From contig JAQCIJ010000003.1 of the NCBI GenBank assembly GCA_027592135.1, positions 1 through 63,341 of the forward strand: a stretch of 63,341 nucleotides of DNA, read 5' to 3'. The DNA is from a bacterium. GTDB taxonomy: Bacteria > Patescibacteriota > Gracilibacteria > Peribacterales > Peribacteraceae. Positions 17,278-25,785 of this stretch are shown here, piece by piece (positions within the stretch are counted from its first letter, which is position 1; each line of letters opens with the position of its first letter). A model generated the notes under the pieces. That model did no database searches. It was not told where the DNA came from and saw only the letters and a list, made by a program, of their open reading frames with translations. A program made the translations under genes and the position numbers.

Positions 17278-17661
17278 CTAGAGACGAATAGTTCGTTCTA
17301 CCCAAATAACCTCCATTTGTTTACGAGAATTCCTAGCCTCTCCCTTCGGTGTACGTTTTTGCTTTACGGGGATCTCTACTGGAGTTTCTTGTTTTTTACG
17401 AAGAGTCCATAGTGCATGAAGCCCGAATCCGATCAGCATCATCAGCATTCCAAAGGCGAGTACTCCAGCTGGGTTACTGGATTCTATGCTGGCAGCGGGG
17501 AGGATAATTTCTTGGTTGATCCACATAGGCTCACCCGCTTGCTTCGTCCCTAGGTAGGCACCCTGGTTTGTTAGGCTCGCGTTTAAAGACATCTGCGAGC
17601 CAATAGTAACGACTATTGCTCCAAGTGCGATGAATGATGTACTTATTGTTTTGTGTGTCAT
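17278..17661 (-). CDS. Small two-helix membrane protein
   Basis: A 127-aa protein with hydrophobic helices at about residues 9-27 and 64-84, an external-looking loop between them (with TNQGAYLGTKQ), and a basic cytoplasmic tail rich in Lys and Arg. No family was recognised. The ATG is preceded by AAATATGTTATAAT (reverse strand, 17671-17684), a 14-base stretch also found before the small envelope gene at 20225, suggesting similar promoter strength or control. It converges on pyrK with no intergenic space. Confidence 0.65.
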   Translation of the reverse strand: MTHKTISTSFIALGAIVVTIGSQMSLNASLTNQGAYLGTKQAGEPMWINQEIILPAASIESSNPAGVLAFGMLMMLIGFGLHALWTLRKKQETPVEIPVKQKRTPKGEARNSRKQMEVIWVERTIRL

Positions 17662-17702
17662 ATATTATAGTTATTATAACATATTTCCTTATAACATACA
17701 AA

Positions 17703-17777
17703 TGGTAGCCTCAAGGGGAATTGAACCCCTGTTACCAGGATGAAAACCTGGCGTCCTAACCACTAGACGATGAGGCC
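17703..17777 (-). tRNA. tRNA-Glu (anticodon TTC)
   Basis: A complete cloverleaf on the reverse strand: acceptor arm 17771-17777 with 17707-17713, anticodon arm CCAGG / CCTGG around a 7-nt loop with TTC (17742-17744), T-arm AGGGG / CCCCT with loop TTCAATT, and an encoded CCA (17703-17705). The first acceptor pair is G-U. Confidence 0.97.
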
Positions 17778-17852
17778 TACTGGGCAAATTTAACCATAAA
17801 TTTATCTTTGCTGCCATACTGATTACGCTGAAAAATTCTCTATACTACGCTT

Positions 17853-18104
17853 ATGTCCCACTATTTTTACCTAGCTCGCTGTAGTGACAACTCTCTCTAT
17901 TCGGGTTACTGCAAAGATATTAATACAAGAGAGGCTATGCACAATGCAGGTAAGGGGGCTAAATATACCCGTGCACATCTTCCCATCGAGATTATCTACT
18001 TCGAAGAGTTTGAGACTTTGTCAGAGGCTTTACAGCGCGAGGCTGAGGTAAAAAAATTTACGAAGGCAAAGAAAGAAGCATTAGTGAATACAGCACTTTC
18101 TTGA
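17853..18104 (+). CDS. GIY-YIG domain protein (UPF0213/YhbQ-like)
   Basis: An 83-aa single-domain GIY-YIG protein. The family motif appears as YFYLARCSDNSLYSGYCKD at the start (GIY replaced by YFY-L, YIG by YSG), followed by the helical R-E-A-M-H-N-x-G-K-G-A-K-Y-T segment and an E-A-L-Q-R-E helix with the conserved Glu. Family members cut DNA or are of unknown role; the stand-alone bacterial forms are poorly characterised. It precedes the glycosyltransferase gene by 12 bp, probably in one transcript. Confidence 0.85.
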   Translation: MSHYFYLARCSDNSLYSGYCKDINTREAMHNAGKGAKYTRAHLPIEIIYFEEFETLSEALQREAEVKKFTKAKKEALVNTALS

Positions 18105-18116
18105 TATCGTTTTGGT

Positions 18117-19688
18117 ATGAGCCTCTCTCGAATATTGCGCTATAGCTTCTATCTAGTGGTAGCACTTACCCTTTGTAAGGGGTTGTATCATCTTGCGTCT
18201 CAGGCATGGTATTTTTTTGAAGGGGCGTATGCGGGTGACGCAAAGTATTACTGGACTGTTGGTAAGGGAATGCTGAATGGACATGTGTTGTACACCGATA
18301 TTTTTGATACAAAGCCACCCGGGATTTATCTTCTCAGTGCATTGTCTCTGTGGATGTTTGACGATGGGACACTTGGATTTTGGATCAATGCCCTTATGGT
18401 AGTTGCATACCCTGTTCTTTTTGGGTGTGCTGCACACATCATAGTTCGTGATCTTTCTCGTAATAGACGTTTGTATATCATTCTTTCTTCTCTTCTCTTT
18501 GGATCACTTATTTCTTTGTACGCAGGGTTCCAGGGAGAGGCTTGGCAGGTAGAGTGGTATGGTGCCTTCTTTGGTTCACTCTATGCGTTGGCACTTGTGT
18601 GTTTACCGTGGAGGAATAGTCGTAGCGCTCTCGCTATTTTGAGCATATGTATGATTCTTAGTATAGGATTTAAAGAGCCGTTTGCACTCTCACTTATTGG
18701 AGTAGGACTGCTTTTGTTGCCGAAAAAGAAGGACTTGTTATCTGGGCTCGCTGTACCCCTTGGGATTACTACTGCTGTTGGAGTAGTAGGGTTATTACTA
18801 TTTGGCTATGCACACGGATATTTTACGACGTATCTCCCATCGCATTTTGGTCATAATCTTATCCGCTCGACTCCTCTGTGGCAGCGTGGTTTGTATATCG
18901 ATATACTTTTTCGGTTTCTTTGGGAGTTCTCGTACCTCTTTTCTGCACTGATTGCAGCTCTATTGACACATGCACTTCTTCGGAGCCGGCAATACCCTCG
19001 TCCCATAGTACGGGTCCTTCTTGTTCTGTTTGCATTCTATCTTGCTCTTACAGCGGGGAACCTTAGAGGATATCCAGTTTCTAATCACTTTGTTGTTCTT
19101 GTTCCTCTCTATACAGCCCTCTTTTTGCTATTACTGCAGCATGTTATTGCCAATGGTTATCATCGTATTTTTCATACGTGCATGGGGTTAATGATGTTTA
19201 CACTTCTTACTCTTCCTATGAAGGATGGGATACCACACTATTCCGTAGTTCTTTCTGCAAATAAGGAAGGTGTAGTTGAACACAGAGAAACCGCACAGCA
19301 GCTCGATGAAATCTTGGATGCATGTGATGTTGAACGATACTTCTTTGTGGAGGAAAAGCCTTTTATGGAATATATGAATCATAGCCCGTTGAACTTTTTC
19401 GTCTACACAGGGTCAGAGGCTATCGTGTATTACCACCCTGTTCTTATCGAAAAGCAGCTCCAATCATTTTCTAACGCAAAGATTGTTATTGCTCGTGGTG
19501 AATCCTATGAGATATCTCAAGATCCAGCAAAAAAAAATCTTTCCGAAATGACATTCCGGTACCTCGCAAATAACTTTACTATTATTCCTTGGAGTTGCGC
19601 AGAAGGGTTGCCAATTCCTGTGGGATATTCAGTACTGTTTCGTAAAGACCCAGACAATATGAAACCATTTTTATTTAAGATGAAATAA
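18117..19688 (+). CDS. GT-C type membrane glycosyltransferase (PMT/ArnT-like)
   Basis: A 523-aa multi-pass protein with about ten hydrophobic helices. The first external loop has GDAKYYWTVGKGMLNG and FDTKPPGIYLL, the Asp and KPPG pattern of lipid-linked sugar transferases of the GT39/GT83 group (ArnT, PMT). These enzymes move a sugar from a polyprenyl phosphate to an acceptor outside the membrane, so a role in cell-surface glycosylation is likely; donor and acceptor are unknown. The C-terminal 140 residues form a soluble domain. A bidirectional terminator follows at 19686-19731. Confidence 0.75.
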   Translation: MSLSRILRYSFYLVVALTLCKGLYHLASQAWYFFEGAYAGDAKYYWTVGKGMLNGHVLYTDIFDTKPPGIYLLSALSLWMFDDGTLGFWINALMVVAYPVLFGCAAHIIVRDLSRNRRLYIILSSLLFGSLISLYAGFQGEAWQVEWYGAFFGSLYALALVCLPWRNSRSALAILSICMILSIGFKEPFALSLIGVGLLLLPKKKDLLSGLAVPLGITTAVGVVGLLLFGYAHGYFTTYLPSHFGHNLIRSTPLWQRGLYIDILFRFLWEFSYLFSALIAALLTHALLRSRQYPRPIVRVLLVLFAFYLALTAGNLRGYPVSNHFVVLVPLYTALFLLLLQHVIANGYHRIFHTCMGLMMFTLLTLPMKDGIPHYSVVLSANKEGVVEHRETAQQLDEILDACDVERYFFVEEKPFMEYMNHSPLNFFVYTGSEAIVYYHPVLIEKQLQSFSNAKIVIARGESYEISQDPAKKNLSEMTFRYLANNFTIIPWSCAEGLPIPVGYSVLFRKDPDNMKPFLFKMK

Positions 19689-19731
19689 ACAAAAAGGCGA
19701 CGAGATCGTCACCTTATTTGTTTTTGTTTTT
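19686..19731. terminator. Bidirectional terminator
   Basis: A long stem (AAGGcGACG / CGTCaCCTT, extended by A-rich and T-rich arms) lies between the convergent glycosyltransferase gene and the small envelope gene. T tracts flank it on the + strand side and A tracts on the other, so it can end transcription from both directions. Confidence 0.8.
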
Positions 19732-19760
19732 CTGCTCTAAAGGTCGACCCTTAGATTAGT

Positions 19761-20225
19761 TTAATAATCTGTAGGGAAGTAGTTTGCTTCGTAAACTTCA
19801 TTATTGATGTACGCTTCTAGACAGTGTGTGTAACGCTGTCCTGAGTATTGAGAACATCCAGGAATATGTTGACGACGCGCAGCAGGAGCACCACGTACAG
19901 TTCCAGTAGTAGGAGCTGCAAAGTGACGAATATCCTGACTTTCACGAAGTACACGACGACGGTCTACATTGGTATTAATGCTCGATCGACGAGGAGCTGT
20001 GAGCCTAAAGTTGAAACCATTTCTGGCATCAAGGGTAGCTTCTTCGCTACGTGAGCGGAAGATTCCACCTGCGGCTCGTAGGTTATCCATGTTACGGACG
20101 GATTCGGCATTTGGGTTGTGTCCCGAAAACGAGACGAGGTCAGCACGCTGAGCAGATGAAGCGCCTACAACCATTCCAACCAATACACCGAGTGCACCGA
20201 TAACATATGTTTGGCGGTTAGCCAT
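19761..20225 (-). CDS. Small exported or membrane-anchored hypothetical protein
   Basis: A 154-aa protein with an N-terminal hydrophobic segment (YVIGALGVLVGMVVGASS, residues 7-24) that may be a signal peptide or anchor. The rest is polar, rich in Arg, Ser and Asn, and has two cysteines (IPGCSQYSG and YTHCLEA) near the C-terminus that could form a disulphide. No family was recognised. Its upstream region shares AAATATGTTATAAT (20269-20282, reverse strand) with the promoter of the small membrane gene at 17661; the leader is about 40 nt. Confidence 0.65.
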   Translation of the reverse strand: MANRQTYVIGALGVLVGMVVGASSAQRADLVSFSGHNPNAESVRNMDNLRAAGGIFRSRSEEATLDARNGFNFRLTAPRRSSINTNVDRRRVLRESQDIRHFAAPTTGTVRGAPAARRQHIPGCSQYSGQRYTHCLEAYINNEVYEANYFPTDY

Positions 20226-20341
20226 AACGAATGTGGTAAGGAAATAAAATTTGTGTATGTATATATTATAACATATTTACATATATTGTACAATACTCAT
20301 CATTGGCTATATTTAGGCTTATTCTCTAACATATTCTGTAT

Positions 20342-20878
20342 ATGCAGCCTTTAGACGTACTTATCGCATTTCTTGTACTTTGGGTGTTTGCCATGGTTCT
20401 TATGGTGGTGAGTTCCATCTTCTTAAGGGCTCCATATGTTCCTACCCCTATGAAGATCACTAAGAAAATGGTGAAATTTGCCGATTTACAGGGGAAGGAA
20501 GTAGTCTACGATCTTGGCGCTGGAGATGGAAGACTTCTGATTGAAGCAAAGAGATGTCACCCTGGAGTTACGGCCAAAGGATTTGAGCTTTCACCTCCTG
20601 TGTTTTTTTTAGGCCTCTTTTTGATTTGGAAATCGAGCGTAGAAGTGACGCTAAGAATGAAGAATCTGTTCCATCAAGATGTCTCTGATGCGGACTGTAT
20701 TTTCCTTTATCTCATGCCAGGTGCTATGAAGACTTTACAGAAGAAGTTCGAAAAAGAGCTTAAACCTGGAACAAAAATCATCTCTCATGCATTTAAGTTT
20801 CCGGGGAAAGAGCCTGTAAAGAGCATGCCTGTACCCTGGCTGCAAGGGCAGAAGGAGCTGCGGCTCTACATATGGTAA
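20342..20878 (+). CDS. Membrane-anchored SAM-dependent methyltransferase (FAM173-like)
   Basis: A 178-aa protein with one N-terminal membrane helix (residues 4-28) and a class I methyltransferase core. Motif I is VVYDLGAGDGRLLIEA near residue 54, followed by KGFELSP, an aspartate-containing DADCIFLYLMPGAM segment and the ELKPGTKIISHAF strand. This pattern, together with the N-terminal anchor, resembles the FAM173/ATPSCKMT lysine methyltransferases; the bacterial substrate is unknown. It stands alone between divergent and convergent neighbours. Confidence 0.7.
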   Translation: MQPLDVLIAFLVLWVFAMVLMVVSSIFLRAPYVPTPMKITKKMVKFADLQGKEVVYDLGAGDGRLLIEAKRCHPGVTAKGFELSPPVFFLGLFLIWKSSVEVTLRMKNLFHQDVSDADCIFLYLMPGAMKTLQKKFEKELKPGTKIISHAFKFPGKEPVKSMPVPWLQGQKELRLYIW

Positions 20879-20926
20879 AAGAAGTAGATAGAGGATAAAG
20901 ATTGTGAGAAGATCATGTAAAAATAG

Positions 20927-22258
20927 TTAATCATGGGTTTTTCTCTGTAATACATAAATAATGAATCCGTAATAGGGGATAAGCGTCCATGTCGGTATAT
21001 CTATTTGTATAGAAGCAAAAGGAATAGCATTGCAAATATACGCAACGATTATTATCCATTCGAGACAACTCCATCCAAGATAGGAAACAAGTTGCCCTAA
21101 TGGGAATAGTCCAAAGCTCAGTAGGGTTCCGACTGCACCAAAAAGCATAGCGAGGGGAATCGCAGGTGCAATGAGGAGGTTTGCTATTGGTGCTATAAGT
21201 GAAAACCGCTTAAAGAGAATGATTATCAGTGGTACTGCTGCAATCTGTGCTGCCACTGTCATCTGTAATGACTCTCGTATGGCGAGTGTTTTGGGTACGC
21301 GCTGGAATACTTTTTCTAGCAATGTTCCAAGTTCAGTAAGCCCGATAACAGCCAGAAATGACAGTTGAAACCCCGCGTCGTACCACAGAACTTTGGGGTT
21401 CCAAGCGATCATGAAAAACGCTGTCCACAATATCGAAAGCCTTACAGTAGTAGTCCGTCCGTTTTGTAGTGCTAGAAGCCCCAGTATTCCCATGATGGCA
21501 GCACGAACAACCGCTGCACTTGCACCGACAAATATTGTAAAGCAGACAATGGCTATAGTTGCTGGAAAGAATCGTACTTTCAGTGGTAGCCAAAAGAGAA
21601 GACTCGAGATAATCGCTATAACAATAGTAATGTTATATCCAGATATTGCGATAATATGCGTGAGTCCTGTCGCAGCAAACGCTTCGAGGAGATCTTCTGG
21701 TATCCCTCTGCGAGACCCTGTAAGTAAGCCTGCCATAAATGATGCATGTGGCTCTGGATAGAGACGGTTTATTTGGGATTCGAAGGATTTTTTAAGGCTA
21801 TAGAGAGTCCTTCGTAATTCTGTAGAAGTTGTTGGTTGTCGGTTGTTGGTTTTTATTTGGAATGATCCTCGGTACATGACGCTGTAAATATCGTATCTGG
21901 AGAGATAGTGCTCATAGTGAAATTCTTCAATTTGTTCGGGTTTTTCTAGTACGCCAAATACTGCAACGCGATCTCCGAATTGATATTCTGGCCACTGCCT
22001 TCGGTCTGTTGCGAGCACATTCCCTTGTAACCCTTTGATGAGCGTTCCAGATCCATCAATGAATTGATCTACTGCAATCGTGTAGAGCGTCTTCATCGGG
22101 CGCTTGTCCGGCTCTGTAGATACTACTCCTTCCACAGAGACACTCTGTGTTGTTGTATACCAATCAACGGTGTTTGGTGTACGTGTATGTGTTGTACGTA
22201 TGACACACACAAGCGCAGTTAGTACACCCAGAAGCAGTGCTACTAATTTCCCCACCAT
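20927..22258 (-). CDS. comEC: ComEC/Rec2-type DNA uptake channel, without the beta-lactamase domain
   Basis: A 443-aa polytopic protein. The N-terminal 150 residues form the small external domain seen in ComEC (DUF4131-like), and residues 165-430 carry the Competence domain: GLLTGSRRGIPEDLLEAFAATGLTHIIAISGYNI, then about eight helices. ComEC carries single-stranded DNA across the inner membrane during transformation. The C-terminal metallo-beta-lactamase domain of the full-length protein is absent. The frame stays open 21 codons upstream of the chosen ATG, back to ksgA, so a non-ATG start is possible. It follows ksgA closely and probably shares its transcript. Confidence 0.88.
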   Translation of the reverse strand: MVGKLVALLLGVLTALVCVIRTTHTRTPNTVDWYTTTQSVSVEGVVSTEPDKRPMKTLYTIAVDQFIDGSGTLIKGLQGNVLATDRRQWPEYQFGDRVAVFGVLEKPEQIEEFHYEHYLSRYDIYSVMYRGSFQIKTNNRQPTTSTELRRTLYSLKKSFESQINRLYPEPHASFMAGLLTGSRRGIPEDLLEAFAATGLTHIIAISGYNITIVIAIISSLLFWLPLKVRFFPATIAIVCFTIFVGASAAVVRAAIMGILGLLALQNGRTTTVRLSILWTAFFMIAWNPKVLWYDAGFQLSFLAVIGLTELGTLLEKVFQRVPKTLAIRESLQMTVAAQIAAVPLIIILFKRFSLIAPIANLLIAPAIPLAMLFGAVGTLLSFGLFPLGQLVSYLGWSCLEWIIIVAYICNAIPFASIQIDIPTWTLIPYYGFIIYVLQRKTHD

Positions 22259-22322
22259 TGCAGGAGAAATGTTGTTGTCAAAAAAGAGCCTAAGAACCAG
22301 TAGGCGTAGATATGCATAGCGA

Positions 22323-23165
22323 CTAATTCTGCCCTGCCATCTTTGCCACTGCTATCCACTCATCAACAGAAAGTGTTTGTGGGCGGCGTGTTTCGTCTAT
22401 ACCTGCAGCAGAAAGGAGTTCCAAACCCTCGGGGAACGTCCCGAAACTATTGCGCAGCATCTTCCTCTTTTGGGAGAATCCAATCTTCGTCAGCTTAAGC
22501 ACCTTTTCTATGGTTGCTGCATCCGCAAGAGGCGAATCGTAGCAATCTATATGGATAACAGCAGAGTCGACTTTTGGTGGGGGAAGAAAAGCTTTGGGTG
22601 GTACGTTAATCACTTTAGTCGCTTTACCAAAGAGGGCTACAATTACGGTCAGCATGCTGGCATTTTTGGTATCACAGATTCTGTCTGCTACTTCTTTCTG
22701 AATCAGCAGCGTCATCGAAGTCGGGTAGGTTGCAGACTCCAAAAATACATGCTGTAAAAGAGGCGAAGTAATGTGATAGGGGATATTTGCTACGATTTTG
22801 TAGGGAGTTGTTGGCATTGGTGTTTTTAGTGCGTTGTCTTGGATTAACGTTAATTCGTTAACTCGTTGGTTCGTTGGTTCGTTGGTTCGCATGTATTCTC
22901 TTATTAGCGGGATCATACGATCATCGAGCTCTATAGCTGTAACGTGTCCTGCCCTCTTTAGTAGTTCTTTAGTAAGTACGCCGATACCTGGGCCTATTTC
23001 TACAATATGATCTGTCGATTCTATCTTCGCTGCATTGACGATCTCATCGAGAATCGGTTGATCGACCAAGAAATGTTGCCCCAAGTCGGTATTTAGGCGT
23101 AAAAGATAGGTAGAGCAGAACTGCCGAATTTGGGTTTTAAGGTCAGACATATATTTAGTTGACAT
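22323..23165 (-). CDS. ksgA: 16S rRNA (adenine1518/1519-N6)-dimethyltransferase
   Basis: A 280-aa enzyme that dimethylates two adenosines in helix 45 of 16S rRNA. DLGQHFLVDQPIL (usually GQNFL), the SAM motif VEIGPGIGVLTKELL, acidic loop ELD and catalytic NIPYHITSPLL are present. An extended -10 TGCTATACT ends 5 nt before ATG 23165, fitting a leaderless mRNA. An unusual insert near residue 95 is encoded by three 8-bp repeats of GTTGGTTC (forward strand), giving RTNEPTNQRVNE in a surface loop. Confidence 0.95.
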   Translation of the reverse strand: MSTKYMSDLKTQIRQFCSTYLLRLNTDLGQHFLVDQPILDEIVNAAKIESTDHIVEIGPGIGVLTKELLKRAGHVTAIELDDRMIPLIREYMRTNEPTNQRVNELTLIQDNALKTPMPTTPYKIVANIPYHITSPLLQHVFLESATYPTSMTLLIQKEVADRICDTKNASMLTVIVALFGKATKVINVPPKAFLPPPKVDSAVIHIDCYDSPLADAATIEKVLKLTKIGFSQKRKMLRNSFGTFPEGLELLSAAGIDETRRPQTLSVDEWIAVAKMAGQN

Positions 23166-23205
23166 TACACAGTATAGCAGTAGAATCGTGAAGTCTTATG
23201 ACTTC

Positions 23206-23324
23206 TAATATGTTTTTTAACGGCTATTGGAGCTTCGCATTCTGTGCGAGGACTGTGCTGTAAACGTATCTGAAGTTAACCAATCGTTTAAGCTCTCTCC
23301 TCAAGCAGACGGAGAGATTTTTTT
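23206..23324 (+). promoter_or_regulatory. Leader with terminator ahead of DAHP synthase
   Basis: TAATAT at 23206-23211 may be the -10 box. The predicted leader of about 110 nt ends in a rho-independent hairpin (CTCTCC / GGAGAG, 23295-23316, then seven T) just 16 bp before the ATG. GAGCTT at 23230-23235 can pair with AAGCTC at 23290-23295, overlapping the left arm of that hairpin, so two folds compete. This is the layout of an attenuator; no T-box motif and no obvious leader peptide were found. An independent small RNA is the alternative. Confidence 0.45.
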
Positions 23325-23340
23325 CTATTTATTTCTATTT

Positions 23341-24357
23341 ATGATCATGAATGCAGATATTATCGGCTTATTACCTACTCCAGAGGGGTTGCAAGAGCTT
23401 TATCCAGTTACAAAAGAGCATAAGATAGACGAGCATCGTAGAGAAATCGAACGTGTGCTTTCTAGACAAGATTCTAGACGTCTTATTATTGCTGGCCCTT
23501 GCTCAGCGTACCCTTTTTCAACAGTTGATGAATATGCGGATCGCTTCGCTAGGCTGCGTGAAGAACTTTCTGAAAAGCTTCTTCTTGTTCAGCGGGTATA
23601 CATACAGAAGCCTCGTACCATATCAGGATGGACTGGCCCTTCTATATTTCCAGATCCTAAAAAATCTGCTGATATTGCTCAGGGTATTTTTTCTTGCAGA
23701 GAGATGATGTGTAGAGTTGCTCTTAGGAATCCTATTTACGATGAAATGCTTCATATAGAGAATCACGATAGTATCTCTCCTGTTTTAAGTGGTGCCGCAA
23801 TTGGTGCTCGTAGTACAGAGAATGCAGATCATCGTAGCGTAGCCTCTGGTATGGATATGCCCATTGGCATAAAAAATCCTACCAGTGGAGATATAACGAT
23901 TGGAGTCAATGGTGTTCGTGCAGCGCAGATGCCTAGAGACTTTCCGTACAAAGGTAAACATCTTCGCACGCATGGAAATCCGTACGCTCATCTTATTCTA
24001 CGTGGAGGTATAGATGGCCCTAACTACTCACCTTACCATATTGCTCAGGCAGATATGCAGCTAAGAGAACATGTGCAAAATCCTGCTATTATTGTTGATG
24101 CTAGTCATGACAATTCATTGAATGGACATGGAAAGGATCCTACATTGCAAGAGCATGTTCTTTTAGATGTGACAAATGGTATACAGCTTCAAAGAGAGGA
24201 ATATGAATTAGTTGCAGGGTTCATGCTGGAATCTAATATCAAAGGAGGAAAACAGGGTGTGTCTGATAATATGGACCCTCATGTCTCTATAACAGATGCC
24301 TGCTTATCCTTTGAAGATACAGAGCGAGTACTTCGTGAATTAGCTAATAAACTGTAA
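23341..24357 (+). CDS. aroG: 3-deoxy-7-phosphoheptulonate (DAHP) synthase, class I AroG type
   Basis: A 338-aa enzyme condensing phosphoenolpyruvate and erythrose-4-phosphate, the first step of the shikimate route. The start was set at 23341 because the open frame upstream of it runs through a terminator hairpin. AGPCSAY holds the metal-binding Cys; IGARSTEN, GIKNPTSGDI, HLILRGG, DASHDNS and ITDAC correspond to AroG active-site blocks. No other shikimate gene is in the window. Feedback-sensing residues cannot be judged by eye. Confidence 0.93.
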   Translation: MIMNADIIGLLPTPEGLQELYPVTKEHKIDEHRREIERVLSRQDSRRLIIAGPCSAYPFSTVDEYADRFARLREELSEKLLLVQRVYIQKPRTISGWTGPSIFPDPKKSADIAQGIFSCREMMCRVALRNPIYDEMLHIENHDSISPVLSGAAIGARSTENADHRSVASGMDMPIGIKNPTSGDITIGVNGVRAAQMPRDFPYKGKHLRTHGNPYAHLILRGGIDGPNYSPYHIAQADMQLREHVQNPAIIVDASHDNSLNGHGKDPTLQEHVLLDVTNGIQLQREEYELVAGFMLESNIKGGKQGVSDNMDPHVSITDACLSFEDTERVLRELANKL

Positions 24358-24388
24358 GAATTTCGTCGCTCGCGAAAGCGAGCGGCGT

Positions 24389-24416
24389 TTGACATTCCTA
24401 ATTTTTAAAGTATATT
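24389..24416 (+). promoter_or_regulatory. Strong promoter of the structured RNA
   Basis: TTGACA (24389-24394), 16-bp spacer, TATATT (24411-24416): close to the consensus vegetative promoter and among the best in the window. The predicted start is about 24423. A GC-rich hairpin (24369-24385, CGCTCGC / GCGAGCG) after the DAHP synthase stop lies just upstream. Confidence 0.8.
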
Positions 24417-24422
24417 TTGGTT

Positions 24423-24545
24423 AATGTTTACCCAGAACCTCCCACTGGCTCCAAGCCTTAGGCCGCCTATGGTGGGGGAGATTTCTGTGTGATCCTATAA
24501 ATAGATCAACAATTTCCCCCAAGCAAACGTACGGGGGATTTTTTG
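24423..24545 (+). ncRNA. Compact structured RNA with three-way junction and terminator
   Basis: About 120 nt bounded by a promoter and a rho-independent terminator. By eye it folds into a closing stem P1 (24433-24445 with 24472-24487), two small hairpins P2 (GGCT-CCA-AGCC, 24447-24457) and P3 (TAGG-CCG-CCTA, 24459-24469) meeting at a tight junction, a separate hairpin TGATC / GATCA (24490-24508), and the terminator TCCCCC / GGGGGA (24515-24538) with six T. The ATG of a small gene is 21 bp after the T tract, so it may be a riboswitch-like leader or a free small RNA. I could not match it to a known class. Confidence 0.55.
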
Positions 24546-24565
24546 TATCTATTCATTTTTCTATC

Positions 24566-24829
24566 ATGGAACAGACTCAATCAGCATTAAATATCGATCA
24601 GCGTCCTTCAGTAGATCGTAGTGACCTAGAAACGCAAACAATTCTTTTTCGACAGCACGTTGAGGGGTTACTGAAGCAGAATTCAGATCGTCTACGGCAA
24701 ATATGTTCAGACAAAGGAGTCATCGGAGACTCTGCTACAGAACTTGTGGATGGCTTAGTGCAATTATTTGCTAATGAACCACATTATAAGCGTAGAAATA
24801 AGTTAACAAACCTGGTTTCTCAGCGGTAA
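24566..24829 (+). CDS. Small hypothetical protein (87 aa)
   Basis: A hydrophilic, mostly helical protein (MEQTQSALNID start) without signal peptide, membrane segment or recognised motif. It lies directly behind the structured RNA and its terminator, so its expression may depend on read-through. It is followed 24 bp later by a secreted-protein gene. Confidence 0.6.
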   Translation: MEQTQSALNIDQRPSVDRSDLETQTILFRQHVEGLLKQNSDRLRQICSDKGVIGDSATELVDGLVQLFANEPHYKRRNKLTNLVSQR

Positions 24830-24853
24830 CTATGCTTGTAAAATGGCTTCCTT

Positions 24854-25771
24854 ATGCGCATTTTCCTTATCTTCTGCCTTCTCTGGAGTTCTGTGCCTCA
24901 GGCTCAGGCATATCCCGAGTATCCAGCGTTTGAGCAGACTCAGTTTGCAGAGGATTTTGGCATGTTCCGCTGGTGGGAGAGTTGCTGGTGGAGGGTATTT
25001 GATCCATACGTCTATGTCCTCTGTCAGCCCGATGGTGATATTTTGTTAGTCTATCCAGATGGATCGACACTCCCTGCATCGCAGGAGGATCTTGCAAGAC
25101 TGTTCTCTCTTGATGGAAGAAGAGGAGTTGGGGGTATAGGAGGAGTAGGAGTAGGAGCAGGAGGACTACGAGGGAGATCTGGAGCCAATAGACTAGGGCT
25201 TTTCCGCCCACCTACAGGACCACGAACTACCTCTCGTCCAACAGCAAGACGTCTTAGTCCTGCACCTGGTGATGGATTTCGTTTGAGTGATGTGTATGGT
25301 GGGAAGTTTACGCGGTTTGATGGATCTGGTTTTCCAGAGTTTCGTGTACCATCTGGTACTGGAATATTTAGCTTTGATGGATCAGGAAATCCTCTTGATA
25401 TTGATTTTGGTTCTCTGAATCAAGGAAACAGAAATACTGATTCTGGTAATAGAGGAAGTGGAAGTAGTAGCAGTACCGGTAATGGTTCTCGCTTTCGATT
25501 CGGGCAGGGGAGCAGTAGCTCTAGGGGGTTTTCTATAGGTGACCGTGATGCAGAAGGTCGTTCCAATATCGGATTGATAGAGTATTTACGGCAGAACGGT
25601 TCTGGTAATGCATTTGCAGACCCTAATGGCGGAACACGTATGCATGATATTTTCTATAAGCCCATTATAGGTAGATGTAGAAGTATCTACGATTTTATAG
25701 ATGGCGGCATATTTGGGCCCATTCCTTGCACGTCACATCCATGGGGAAATCACCAAAGCTTTGCACAATGA
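24854..25771 (+). CDS. Secreted Gly/Ser/Arg-rich protein
   Basis: A 305-aa protein with a signal peptide (MRIFLIFCLLW, likely cut after AQA near residue 19). An aromatic-rich N-terminal part with two cysteines (ESCWWRVFDPYVYVLCQPDGD) is followed by a low-complexity core of Gly, Ser, Arg and Pro (residues about 85-240), with repeats of the FDGSG type, and a C-terminal part with two more cysteines. It looks like a disordered surface or matrix protein. No family was recognised. Its neighbour downstream is an SLH protein. Confidence 0.7.
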   Translation: MRIFLIFCLLWSSVPQAQAYPEYPAFEQTQFAEDFGMFRWWESCWWRVFDPYVYVLCQPDGDILLVYPDGSTLPASQEDLARLFSLDGRRGVGGIGGVGVGAGGLRGRSGANRLGLFRPPTGPRTTSRPTARRLSPAPGDGFRLSDVYGGKFTRFDGSGFPEFRVPSGTGIFSFDGSGNPLDIDFGSLNQGNRNTDSGNRGSGSSSSTGNGSRFRFGQGSSSSRGFSIGDRDAEGRSNIGLIEYLRQNGSGNAFADPNGGTRMHDIFYKPIIGRCRSIYDFIDGGIFGPIPCTSHPWGNHQSFAQ

Positions 25772-25785
25772 TGTATAATACTGAC

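Noticed and set aside
23227-23340. Longer DAHP synthase from TTG 23227
   Set aside because: The added segment is encoded by a terminator hairpin and its T tract.
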